Source: Liolophura sinensis (lineage: Eukaryota; Mollusca; Polyplacophora; Chitonida; Chitonidae). Taken from it: DNA of 64,000 nucleotides. The notes below the pieces were generated by a model, which saw nothing but the letters and a program-made list of their open reading frames with translations, was not told the DNA's origin and made no database searches. Positions within the stretch are counted from its first letter, which is position 1; each line of letters starts with the position of its first letter. Positions 59,101 through 64,000 of this stretch are shown here, one piece after another. Position numbers and translations under genes: made by a program. The stretch is from contig NC_088307.1 in assembly GCF_032854445.1 (NCBI RefSeq), positions 13,778,017-13,842,016 on the forward strand, given 5' to 3'.

Positions 59101-61689
59101 GTTGCTGTCAGACCTTCCCACTTACGGCCGGAGAGGAAGTCTCATGAATAAGACTTGAACTCACAGCGACTGCATTGGTGAGACACTCCTGGGTCATTAC
59201 GCTGCGCTAGCGCGCTAACCAACTGAGCCATGGAGGCCCCCTTTAACATTATGTAGTTAAACTAAGATCAATGCCATCTGAAGTTTCACGCGTCACATAA
59301 AGATACGCATAAAATATTGAATTGTGGACGATGGCTGCTTCAGGTGAACATTAGTCACTGTTTAAACCAGAGCTGTACATCATTTAAAGAGCAGATAACT
59401 TACCAAAATAAGCCACCACACCCAATCCAGCCACAAATATCACAAAGAGCAGGCAGCAAATAATGTCTGTACAGGACCTAGAGATAAAATGTACACATTA
59501 TTTATATATAATAAAATATAAAGTGATAGTACATGTAACAGGATATGTGAAAACCAGTGCATATAACAGGATATGTGAAAAACAGTACATGTAACAGGAT
59601 ATGTGAAAAATAGTACATGTAACAGCAATATGTGAAAAACAGTACATGTAACAGCATAGGTGAAAAACAGTGCATGTAAATGTAACACGATATGTGAAAA
59701 ACAGCACGATTAGTCTTTTGAAAAACACATTTGGTGGACACACTTCCAGACTTCAAGGATTTATGAAAGTCCCGTAAAATGATAACTGTAAAGGTTCCAT
59801 AAAAGAAATAAACGTTTTGATATTGGGGCATACTAGTAGATGCCTTCTTCTAATAAATACGATGCTTCGTCATTACTTGAATTAATTTCTGATAACAATG
59901 CATATATACACTGTAATCAATGACCTTGGCTGAGAAAGTGAGAAAACTACTTGTATATCAACTTGTTAGGAGGTGTCACAAACCACACGTACTACTGTAA
60001 TTCTTCAACCTTTCGCATGTTTGCAATGTGTTTATTCAAGCATATGCTGAAGGTATTATTCTGTCTTGACTGATAAAATTATGCCTTTTGTGAAGGCCTG
60101 GAATTGGCCAACCCAACCAATGTAGTTTTGTGTCCAAAATAAAATTAAAGGACAGCATAAATTGTATTGAAAGTTGATCTTTGATGTGCAAAAAGGTGGA
60201 GAAATTAGGGTCAGTGTACAAGATGCTTTAAGCTTCATGTTTAAATCCTTAACAAAAGCTGCAACTCATCAACGACTGAGCTAGATTCAAGAATATACAT
60301 TTCCTGCAATTAGATGAAACGTTGCAAAGCCCAGTGAAACTACAACATTGTACAAGACACAAACCCTTCCCAGATGCTTTGACACACCTTGTGTGTCAAA
60401 TCCCACCTTGTGTGTCAAAGCCCACCTTGTGTGTCAAATCCATGGGTGAAAATTTGGGAGACCCATTTTTATAAATCGTTGAATCATGAACTGTGTTGTA
60501 TTAAAGCGTTTACATTACATGCATTATGAAAGAGACGTGCAATAAGGGGTAAATTTGTCCTTGTAGTGACAACCTCATCGTAATTAATGGACTGATGTTT
60601 AATGCTATACTCCAGAGCTTTTTTTCGCAATGACAGTCTGGTGCGAAAACTGGTGTACCTGGGGCACGTTCTACACAATATTATAAAGCACACTGACCAC
60701 GGCAATTTATTTCTTGTAAAATGCTGTCCCAAAAGTTATGCCAGGTCCAGTTTGCCACTGCTTTGTATAATGAGACCCTGGAGTGCAAATCTTTCGCAGA
60801 GACCTTTAGCATTAATTTAATGATGATCAACAAGCTCATAATGAAGCCTCATCAAAATGAACAATCTACATGTATGTATACAATGCAAGTCACGGTAAAT
60901 CAGTGACTCGAGGTTAGCTTGGAACTGTGACCTTAACAAAGCTATTTCCATTTTACTACGGCGTTTTTTTCTGGGAAGATTTGGTTTTGTTTTTGTGTTA
61001 CTGTACATGCAAAACCGAACAATTTCCTGTTCAGGTGCATACAGGCCCCCCGATGTGAAAGGAGAAAGATCACACCACCTGTAGGTGAATTAAATGATAA
61101 AGCTACTGATCAACTTATAAAAGCATGCAGCCATAAATTGGCGAACTGGATGAAAACCTTTTTTTCAGTCCAGCAAACTGCGGCTAAACATGTATCAAAC
61201 ATGCACTGTGCATATGTGTGAAACTCGTTTATATCTATCGGATATTTAACATTTATCTCACCTCTTTTTGATTGGCCCATTAAAGGTGGGGTCATACGTC
61301 AGAGGGGTGCCTGAAATAGACAAGACAAAAATGAATACAAAATCAGAAGAAAGACATACATTATTAGGCTTTATACATGTCCCTGTGACATCACCTTTCC
61401 AGGGGCAGAGATGTTTTTAGGAAACTTTTTTTATGCTACCTAACACCTCCACCGATCCAAGTTTCGTTTTTTGGCATAAACAGAATTTGACTCAAAATCC
61501 TGTGAAAACCATTTATTTCAGAACTTGAAATTTCGCTAGAAACTTCATGTAACTAACAATTAACTTCTATCAACAAATGATCTAAACTTCATTTTTTTCA
61601 GTAAAGATACATATGGCCTCCTCTAGCCTAATTATCAACAACAACTTACTCTCATCGCTCTCCTCAGAGACTGGCTTCTTCGTCGTCAT
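35004..61689 (-). CDS. SLC44 family choline transporter-like protein (CTL2/CTL4 type), 23 core exons
   Basis: Polytopic membrane protein of the SLC44 family; vertebrate relatives carry choline or, for SLC44A4, thiamine pyrophosphate, but the substrate here is not known. Coding exons in transcript order: 61689-61650, 61310-61262, 59477-59404, 58486-58408, 57902-57815, 56501-56391, 55248-55188, 54744-54633, 52638-52555, 52151-52039, 51280-51164, 50427-50328, 49925-49833, 48259-48139, 47115-47063, 45660-45484, 44037-43909, 43574-43505, 42478-42405, 41407-41337, 39103-39015, 36159-36075, 35110-35004. They sum to 2097 nt (698 residues plus stop), near the ~700 usual for the family, with every junction in phase. 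Landmarks: [14 protein letters not shown] at TM1, a cysteine-rich glycosylatable loop (residues 55-215), [68 protein letters not shown]. Two 25-nt candidate mini-exons (54140-54164, 46486-46510) are not in this count. Family assignment is firm; the exact paralogue is not. Confidence 0.94.
35115..35520. repeat. Degenerate ~26-bp tandem repeat (GGTCAAGGTCATCA type), about 15 copies
   Basis: Units AGTCAACTAAAGGTCAAGGT alternate with shorter ones; the array ends only a few bases upstream of the exon 25 acceptor. The AGGTCA half-sites resemble nuclear-receptor elements, which may be chance. Confidence 0.85.
36075..36159 (-). CDS. SLC44-like exon 24: last TM
   Basis: Encodes [20 protein letters not shown] then VDTLFLCF; motif [14 protein letters not shown]. 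Confidence 0.97.
36373..36540. repeat. 27-bp tandem repeat, about 6 copies (intron 23)
   Basis: Units of GCAAAGCCAGTTTTGAACAA plus CCTGTAG; two copies lack the CTGTAG part. Confidence 0.93.
37184..37560. repeat. 42-bp minisatellite, about 9 copies (intron 23)
   Basis: Units of CACTATACATGTACGTCC followed by AAACTGCTGTTCTTCATTTACTGT-like sequence. The 42-bp period equals 14 codons, so long spurious frames cross it. Confidence 0.94.
37652..39049 (-). repeat. 55-bp splice-site minisatellite, about 25 copies (exon 23/intron 23)
   Basis: Each unit, read on the minus strand, has 33 bases equal to the end of exon 23 (CCTAATCTGAACTTC...GTTGTG) and 22 bases equal to the start of its intron (GTAAGTACATG...). 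The unit nearest the exon is the functional one. Two units (near 38630 and 38845) have lost the TACATGTACT part and with it the good donor; a ~208-bp block containing one of these is itself duplicated. Confidence 0.95.
39015..39103 (-). CDS. SLC44-like exon 23
   Basis: Encodes [14 protein letters not shown], then [20 protein letters not shown]. The last 33 coding bases and the donor form the unit of the 55-bp array downstream. Confidence 0.93.
39131..39318. repeat. 38-bp tandem repeat, about 5 copies (intron 22)
   Basis: Units of GAAAACCGCGGGAAGACGGC plus ATCAGACAGCAGAATGAG, just upstream of the exon 23 acceptor. Confidence 0.93.
39319..40231. other. Intron 22 sequence, nothing recognised
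   Basis: A/T-rich intronic sequence with an A-tract at 39535 and part of a dispersed repeat at 39860-39895. A 72-codon frame at 39983-40201 has no recognisable features. Confidence 0.5.
40232..40400. repeat. Dispersed repeat, inverted partner of 30060-30200
   Basis: AGTTTCGCTTCTTGAGATGC and GGCCAATTCCCC are reverse complements of blocks at 30060-30200. Confidence 0.75.
40445..40530. repeat. (GAAT)n-headed dispersed repeat
   Basis: GAATGAATGAATGAATGAAT then ACGGCTTACTGTCAC and AATATTTCAG; related stretches are at 44062-44120 and 56293-56355. Confidence 0.7.
40645..41336 (-). repeat. 44-bp splice-site minisatellite, about 15 copies (intron 22)
   Basis: Minus-strand unit carries a donor-like TCA|GTAAGACATTG and an acceptor-like TTTATCATTCTCTAG 14 bases before the next donor. 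Sub-types with CTCTAG, CTTTAG and CTTTAA alternate. The array abuts the real exon 22 donor. Confidence 0.95.
41337..41407 (-). CDS. SLC44-like exon 22: TM8 start
   Basis: Encodes [20 protein letters not shown] then VGAI and one base; donor A|GTAAGAC is the seed motif of the 44-bp array immediately downstream. Confidence 0.95.
41530..41800 (-). repeat. SINE family 2 relative (intron 21)
   Basis: Shares TTAACAATTTTTCAGTCATATGACG with 18190 and AGCGCCAAGCGAGG; the middle differs and matches 50483-50700 instead (GCCGCCAAAGTGCTGC). Confidence 0.7.
42033..42269 (-). repeat. SINE family 1, diverged (intron 21)
   Basis: CAAGCATTATGGTGGCAGG and CAGCATGAGCTGGA are preserved; head ends GCAGCCATGGAG. 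Confidence 0.85.
42405..42478 (-). CDS. SLC44-like exon 21
   Basis: Encodes [20 protein letters not shown] then RNAV; family motif YG.NFC.SA..AF.L..RN. Confidence 0.97.
42748..42845 (-). repeat. Dispersed ~220-bp repeat family, partial copy (intron 20)
   Basis: CAAAACTACACTGGTTCGG and AAATAATGCCCTTCAAATAAAC match the reverse complement of 60000-60150. Confidence 0.65.
42897..43190. repeat. 29-bp tandem repeat, about 10 copies (intron 20)
   Basis: Units of TTTTATACAGAACTGTGCAT plus GCTGAAGTG. It ends next to a SINE tail. Confidence 0.93.
43198..43452 (-). repeat. SINE family 1, near full length (intron 20)
   Basis: Tail TTTATTTATCTATTTGATTGG to GTATGCTAACCCC; its head edge is about 50 bases from exon 20. 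Confidence 0.9.
43505..43574 (-). CDS. SLC44-like exon 20: cysteine-rich cytosolic segment
   Basis: Encodes [20 protein letters not shown] then YIM|GTATGC; the [11 protein letters not shown] motif is diagnostic. Confidence 0.97.
43909..44037 (-). CDS. SLC44-like exon 19: TM7
   Basis: Encodes [20 protein letters not shown] then [20 protein letters not shown]; matches the family's GSLAFGALI...LEYLD motif. Confidence 0.97.
44062..44120. repeat. (GAAT)n-headed dispersed repeat (intron 18)
   Basis: GAATGAATGAATGATTATGG then CTTAATGCCACATCGGC and AATATTTCAGCCATGG. Confidence 0.75.
44398..44525 (-). repeat. Possible third SINE-like family
   Basis: AATTCCATACTCAGGACAC and GGAAACCTGAGTGCCAGGG; a diverged relative occurs at about 58570-58665. 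Confidence 0.5.
44728..44892 (-). repeat. Dispersed ~220-bp repeat family, partial copy
   Basis: GGTTGGGCTGGCCAATTTC, AGTCTACACAGAATAATGC and AAAGAACTACAGTAAC are the reverse complement of the family at 59993. Confidence 0.75.
44911..45096 (-). repeat. SINE family 1, head-truncated
   Basis: GTGTTTTTTGCCCTACTC through CACCGCATTGGTG. Confidence 0.88.
45484..45660 (-). CDS. SLC44-like exon 18: TM6 and central signature
   Basis: Largest coding exon. Encodes [15 protein letters not shown], then [18 protein letters not shown] and [12 protein letters not shown], the most conserved block in SLC44. Its acceptor is repeated in the adjoining 155-bp array. Confidence 0.97.
45661..46125 (-). repeat. 155-bp acceptor-bearing tandem repeat, 3 copies (intron before exon 18)
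   Basis: The minus-strand unit ends GGTATGTGTCTCTTTCCAG, a copy of the true exon 18 acceptor region (GGTATGTGTTTCTTTTCAG). Units start at about 45661, 45816 and 45971. Confidence 0.93.
46486..46510 (-). CDS. Candidate 25-nt mini-exon between exons 16 and 18
   Basis: TTGCTTTTAG acceptor and TCT|GTAAGTGT donor flank 25 bases. Inclusion shifts the frame with the neighbouring boundaries as called; skipping joins exons 16 and 18 in frame. In a different phase it would read RLDTKVAL leading into [11 protein letters not shown], which looks family-like, so a one-base assembly error or an uncalled boundary is possible. Confidence 0.45.
47063..47115 (-). CDS. SLC44-like exon 16: extracellular loop
   Basis: Encodes [17 protein letters not shown]; the C..(I/F)..YGG motif precedes TM6 in CTL2. 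Leaves two bases (GA). Confidence 0.92.
47176..47341 (-). repeat. SINE family 1, head-truncated (intron 15)
   Basis: TTGGCGTTTTACGCTGTATTC through GAGGAAGTCTGCATGAG. Confidence 0.87.
48139..48259 (-). CDS. SLC44-like exon 15: extracellular loop
   Basis: Encodes [18 protein letters not shown] and on to KIPCDVN; NFT is a sequon. The neighbouring intron carries both SINE families. Confidence 0.93.
48397..48744 (-). repeat. SINE family 2, full length with tRNA-like head (intron 14)
   Basis: Minus-strand head CCGTGATGTCTTAGTTGGTA followed by GAGCGCCC resembles an A box; GATCGAGTGTCAGTCC resembles a B box. The 3' end is GTGCGACATTAAACCCCAAA. Confidence 0.87.
49181..49438 (-). repeat. SINE family 1, near full length (intron 14)
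   Basis: Complete from TTTATTTATTTATTTGATTGG to CCCATGGAGGCCCC; lacks the CGACTGAG part of the A box. Confidence 0.92.
49711..49760. repeat. 13-bp tandem repeat, 4 copies
   Basis: CACAGCTGATCAT units; each contains the palindrome TGATCA. Confidence 0.93.
49833..49925 (-). CDS. SLC44-like exon 14: TM5
   Basis: Encodes [20 protein letters not shown] and on to SLWAAIAV. Of the two adjacent GT dinucleotides (GCTGTGTATCC), only the second keeps the frame into exon 15. Confidence 0.94.
50328..50427 (-). CDS. SLC44-like exon 13: TM4
   Basis: Helix [17 protein letters not shown] followed by [16 protein letters not shown], the conserved [13 protein letters not shown](A/G)S motif. Confidence 0.96.
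50483..50700 (-). repeat. SINE family 2 relative (intron 12)
   Basis: Shares CATGCCGCCAAAGTGCTGCC and GACACCCCACCC with 41530-41800. Confidence 0.65.
51164..51280 (-). CDS. SLC44-like exon 12: intracellular loop to TM4
   Basis: Encodes [15 protein letters not shown] onward to SSFWLTFG at the start of TM4. Confidence 0.95.
52039..52151 (-). CDS. SLC44-like exon 11: TM2 and TM3
   Basis: Two hydrophobic stretches split by [18 protein letters not shown] and [19 protein letters not shown]. Confidence 0.95.
52555..52638 (-). CDS. SLC44-like exon 10: pre-TM2 and start of TM2
   Basis: Encodes [20 protein letters not shown] then ATWWMIL; matches the conserved (K)V..DL..(S/T)WW segment entering TM2. 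Confidence 0.95.
53121..53290 (+). repeat. SINE family 1, plus strand, complete head with internal deletion
   Basis: Opens GGGGCCTCCGTGGCTCAGTT and keeps the A box, but jumps from TTAGCGCA to CCAGCAACCTGCGG, losing the B box. Antisense to the SLC44 gene, in the intron before exon 10's mini-exon. Confidence 0.93.
54140..54164 (-). CDS. Candidate 25-nt (or 30-nt) mini-exon between exons 8 and 10
   Basis: Flanked by GTTCAG acceptor and CAG|GTAAGTAC donor. As a 25-nt exon it would break the frame; using the AG five bases upstream (exon 54140-54169, 30 nt) keeps it and adds ten residues including EMHWEQFF. Skipping it also keeps the frame. The acceptor lacks a good pyrimidine tract. Confidence 0.45.
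54633..54744 (-). CDS. SLC44-like exon 8: end of extracellular loop 1
   Basis: Encodes [20 protein letters not shown] to [12 protein letters not shown] is a sequon. Leaves two bases (GA) for the next exon. Confidence 0.93.
54975..55095. repeat. Purine-rich tract with G-run
   Basis: About 120 bases almost entirely A/G with GGTGGGGCGGGGGGG in the middle. On the transcribed strand's RNA it is a long pyrimidine tract, about 100 bases after the exon 7 donor. Confidence 0.8.
55188..55248 (-). CDS. SLC44-like exon 7: extracellular loop 1
   Basis: Encodes [20 protein letters not shown]; the [17 protein letters not shown] pattern (completed by exon 8) matches CTL2's loop. Confidence 0.94.
56106..56280 (-). 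repeat. SINE family 1, head-truncated (intron 6)
   Basis: TTTATTTATTTGATTGGTT through AGCCAGCATGAGCT. Confidence 0.88.
56293..56355. repeat. (GAAT)n-headed dispersed repeat (intron 6)
   Basis: GAATGAATGAATGAATGATT then ATGGCTCAATGCCACATCGG; about 35 bases from exon 6. Confidence 0.75.
56391..56501 (-). CDS. SLC44-like exon 6: extracellular loop 1
   Basis: 37 whole codons starting [10 protein letters not shown]; carries an N-glycosylation sequon (NDT) and five cysteines. Confidence 0.94.
56533..56746 (-). repeat. SINE family 1, diverged (intron 5)
   Basis: TTTATTTATTTTATTAGTG through GCTAACCCCGAGGCCC. Confidence 0.83.
57201..57672 (-). repeat. SINE family 1 with internal triplication (intron 5)
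   Basis: A ~119-bp part of the body (AGTTTTATGGTGGGAGG to GGAGAGGAAGCCAGCGTGA) is present three times head to tail between about 57260 and 57600. Confidence 0.88.
57815..57902 (-). CDS. SLC44-like exon 5: extracellular loop 1
   Basis: Encodes [19 protein letters not shown] and ends in CPTPQ|GTGAGT; family motif KPYLFYF...C and CPTPQ(I/V)C. Confidence 0.95.
58021..58049. repeat. (CAA)n microsatellite
   Basis: Seven to eight CAA units in intron 4. Confidence 0.9.
58408..58486 (-). CDS. SLC44-like exon 4: start of first extracellular loop
   Basis: Encodes [19 protein letters not shown] then LCGYGTK; the P-x-DSQGNLCG segment matches the loop that follows TM1 in this family. Confidence 0.95.
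58967..59240 (-). repeat. SINE family 1, full length (intron 3)
   Basis: Complete and close to the copy at 19069, with GCTCATGG for GCTCACGG at the head and a small loss near TCATGAATAAGAC. Confidence 0.93.
59404..59477 (-). CDS. SLC44-like exon 3: transmembrane helix 1
   Basis: Encodes [19 protein letters not shown] and on to VVAYF, one hydrophobic helix; TCTAG acceptor, GTAAGT donor. Confidence 0.95.
59525..59705. repeat. 28-bp tandem repeat, about 6 copies (intron 2)
   Basis: Units of TACATGTAACAGGATATGTG plus AAAAACAG. Confidence 0.93.
59993..60221 (+). repeat. Dispersed ~220-bp repeat family (copy 2, intron 2)
   Basis: TACTGTAATTCTTCAACCTT to GGAGAAATTAGGGTCAGTG, closely similar to 2344-2563. 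Confidence 0.82.
60383..60440. repeat. 19-bp tandem repeat, 3 copies
   Basis: CCACCTTGTGTGTCAAAGC type units. Confidence 0.9.
61262..61310 (-). CDS. SLC44-like exon 2: YDPTFNGPI signature
   Basis: TTTCAG acceptor, GAG|GTGAGA donor. The tyrosine-aspartate-proline-threonine-phenylalanine motif followed by GPI is a hallmark of CTL2/4/5 N-termini. Confidence 0.93.
61650..61689 (-). CDS. SLC44-like exon 1: start codon, cytosolic N-terminus
   Basis: ATG at 61689; encodes [13 protein letters not shown] and one base of the next codon, then GAGA|GTAAGT. Start chosen because it is the only ATG before the conserved exon 2 in frame. A 20-base imperfect palindrome (AGGTGTTTGG/AAAAACACCT) lies just upstream. 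Confidence 0.85.
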
Positions 61690-62680
61690 ATTTCAGGTGT
61701 TTGGAAAAACACCTGACTTTAAACCCCCAAGCTAACAAACTGAACTAAACAGAGCTACCTCTATTGAAGAGGTGTACCACAGTCTGCTTGTGTTTAACGC
61801 TGATCACAGCAGCTGTCAGCTATCAGGTGACTTAGTACAGCTGAAAATTCGTACAGGTGAATATATCAAATACCACTGATAACAGTCAGATCATGTTCAT
61901 TAATACTGACTGCCAGCTGATATCTGTACCAGCGAATGTGGGTATTTAAACTCAACCCTTAAAACATGTTACCCGACCTGACTACATTTACATGTTCCTT
62001 GTCCGCAAAACACAGCTTCTAGTTAATTGTCCAGCCCTGGAAAAGGTTATAAAGGCTCTTTTCCACTCTCACTAGTTGCTGCTAAATAGCTTACATAATA
62101 AGCTTACATGTAAATACTGATTATTATCTGGGACTCAAAACAGTGAGGGTCTAGGAGGACCCCAGAGATACAAGAAGCAAGCACAAAGAAAAGTCTTTCA
62201 AAAAGTTTTAGATGTAACTGTACATGATGATACAAAATATGTTTTATTCATAAAATATGTCAAAAGATTTGGATTTACTGAAAAATGATACTTTATTGAA
62301 CTTTGGTAAAAACTATTTAAATTGTGTATAAACGTTTACATGTACCACTCAGGAGCCCCACTCACAGTGTACACCAGTCCATGCATATGGTTACTTACAT
62401 TTATAATGCCTGCCCGCACTAAAACCACAAATCTATAGAAATGGACATTTGCTGCAGTATGAACACATTGTTGCATCAAACATCAATAGATTTTTAATAC
62501 ATGTATTGACCATGTGGTGCTGTAACTCCCACTGGCTCGTAAGTCACCCTGTACACGTAGATTTATTGATTGTGAAAGATTGATCTTGGATAGGGTGATA
62601 TGTATGGTTTCTGGTAACACATGTGTGAGTTGAGATAAGAGCTATAGATTCTGAGGTCTACATGTACAGGTACTAAAGAG
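61690..62680 (-). other. Region upstream of the SLC44-like gene (putative leader and promoter)
   Basis: No coding signal seen. There is no obvious TATA box at a fixed distance, and the transcription start or any upstream non-coding exon cannot be placed. Confidence 0.4.
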
Positions 62681-62732
62681 TTGACATATCACAATTGTGT
62701 AAACTTAAAACAAAAAACAACACTAGACCAAA

Positions 62733-62766
62733 TATATATATATATATATATATACATATATATACA
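62733..62766. repeat. (TA)n microsatellite
   Basis: ATATAT run with one ACATAT interruption, merging into the next repeat. Confidence 0.93.
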
Positions 62767-62855
62767 TGTATATATGCATCAAGTGTACATGTATATATGC
62801 ATCAAGTGTACATGTATATATGCATCAAGTGTACATGTATATATGCATCAAGTGC
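62764..62855. repeat. 23-bp tandem repeat, 4 copies
   Basis: TACATGTATATATGCATCAA plus GTG; produces spurious frames rich in Tyr, Ile and Cys. Confidence 0.94.
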
Positions 62856-62879
62856 TTCACATGAAGTCTTAAAAAAACG

Positions 62880-63377
62880 TGTTATTAGTGTGACGTTGCA
62901 TATCAAAGATATCAGAGCTCAAAGTAAGCAAAATCACACAACAGAATGTGCTGCCATGTTATCAATTTTAACCATTTGAATGCAATGTATTTTTGTCACT
63001 TGAGAATAACAGCTATTTCTAAGGACATCACCTGGACCCTGTTTCGCCTTTTAGCCATGTAAGTATCCCATGACCTCATTAGAATTCCAGGCTAAAAGTT
63101 CATTTCTTATTATCAAGCAAGCCGAACAAAATTGCTGACATTTAGGTTTATACGTCTCCCTCTTCTGAAATAATTACCATTAAATTATTGATTGTCTTAT
63201 CAATGATCAGATGAGTGCCACATGTTTTATGACACTTTATTTCAATACATCTGCATGTATGTAATAATATATTTATTTGACTGGAGATTTTAATGCTGTG
63301 CTCAATCAAACTTGACCTGGCATGGGAAATACTCAATCAACGTACCCTGGAACTAGAAAATTTGACAAACATGTAAA
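62880..63377. other. Intergenic, nothing recognised
   Basis: AT-rich; a weak TTTATTTGACTGG at 63271 may be a SINE tail remnant. Confidence 0.5.
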
Positions 63378-63603
63378 TTTTATTTATTTGATTGGTGTTT
63401 CATGCTGCGCTCATGAATATATTTTGCCCCTACAACAGCGACCAACATTATGGTGGGAGGAAACCAAGCCCTACCCACAACCATTCGTAGTTTGCTGTCA
63501 GGCCTTCCACATGCGCATGGAGAGGAAGCCAGAATGAGCTGGACTTGAACTCACCGCAACTGCATTGGCAGGAGGGTCATTGCGCCGTGCTGGCTGAGGC
63601 CCC
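63378..63603 (-). repeat. SINE family 1, diverged
   Basis: TTTATTTGATTGGTGTTTCATG through GCTGGCTGAGGCCCC. Confidence 0.87.
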
Positions 63604-64000
63604 ACAAACACAAAGTGCGCAAGTGAGTAACCTACACACCCGCGCATGTACATTTATGTGCACGTCACTCGCCCCGGCTGTTTTCACAGCTGCAAAATGT
63701 TACAAGTACATGTAATTTCCCGCAAATGGCAGCTCCACTGAAATGAGTTTCTAACAGTTTATTTTGGGTCTGACACTGGCTGAAAACATTTTTCATGACA
63801 GTTTTCTTTGCAGGAGAAATTTCCGATAATAAGCCAGTTGCACTGGATTGCTAGTTTCCCCCATCAATGCCCTCATGCCATTTTACCCCCTGCAGACGAA
63901 CTCACTATTTTGTTGTTTTGTTTTGGGCCAGAAATTGTCACAGAAAAAAAAAAGCTGAAAAAATGACAAATGAACAATGACATTTTTTCTGCTGCCTGCA
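63604..64000. other. Intergenic to window end, nothing recognised
   Basis: No gene, repeat family or splice pattern could be identified in the last 400 bases. Confidence 0.5.

Noticed and set aside
59440-59831. Three overlapping frames on the minus strand rich in Tyr, Cys and Phe
   Set aside because: They cross the 28-bp tandem repeat and are low complexity.

Overview
The window looks like nuclear DNA of a lophotrochozoan invertebrate, most likely a mollusc (inference). Coding exons are short and split by repeat-rich introns with GT-AG borders. A tRNA-derived SINE with a conserved middle and a TTTATT-rich tail is scattered in about 25 copies. There are no bacterial operons, CRISPR arrays or rRNA genes.

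Region by region: (1) 1-11.93 kb is read as the first intron, first coding exon (11687-11771, minus strand) and 5' leader of a gene that continues off the left edge; its product is not identified. (2) 12-23.4 kb is gene-poor: a duplicated ~1.3 kb block holding a 31-bp minisatellite that is much longer in one copy, a dense SINE cluster, an AT microsatellite and a 34-bp minisatellite. (3) 24.2-26.65 kb holds a complete two-exon plus-strand gene for an ankyrin-repeat/SOCS-box (ASB-type) protein of 381 residues, with its poly(A) signal inside a transposon-like element. (4) 26.5-31.5 kb is filled with MITE-like elements, SINE fragments and diverged repeats. (5) 31.6-61.69 kb is a minus-strand SLC44 family gene (choline transporter-like, CTL2/CTL4 type). 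I reconstructed 23 coding exons whose phases all agree and give a 698-residue protein, plus two candidate 25-nt mini-exons. (6) 61.7-64 kb is upstream sequence with a TA microsatellite, a 23-bp repeat and one SINE.

The most striking observation is in the SLC44 gene. Three tandem arrays sit directly against exons, and their units are copies of the adjoining splice site: a 55-bp array (about 25 copies) made of the last 33 coding bases plus 5' splice site of one exon; a 44-bp array (about 15 copies) carrying the GTAAGA donor next to another exon; and a 155-bp array (3 copies) carrying the acceptor of a third. They amount to dozens of decoy splice sites in one gene.

The two recognisable complete genes, a membrane solute carrier and a putative Cullin-RING substrate receptor, have no evident functional link. 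All calls come from reading the sequence; no database search was possible.
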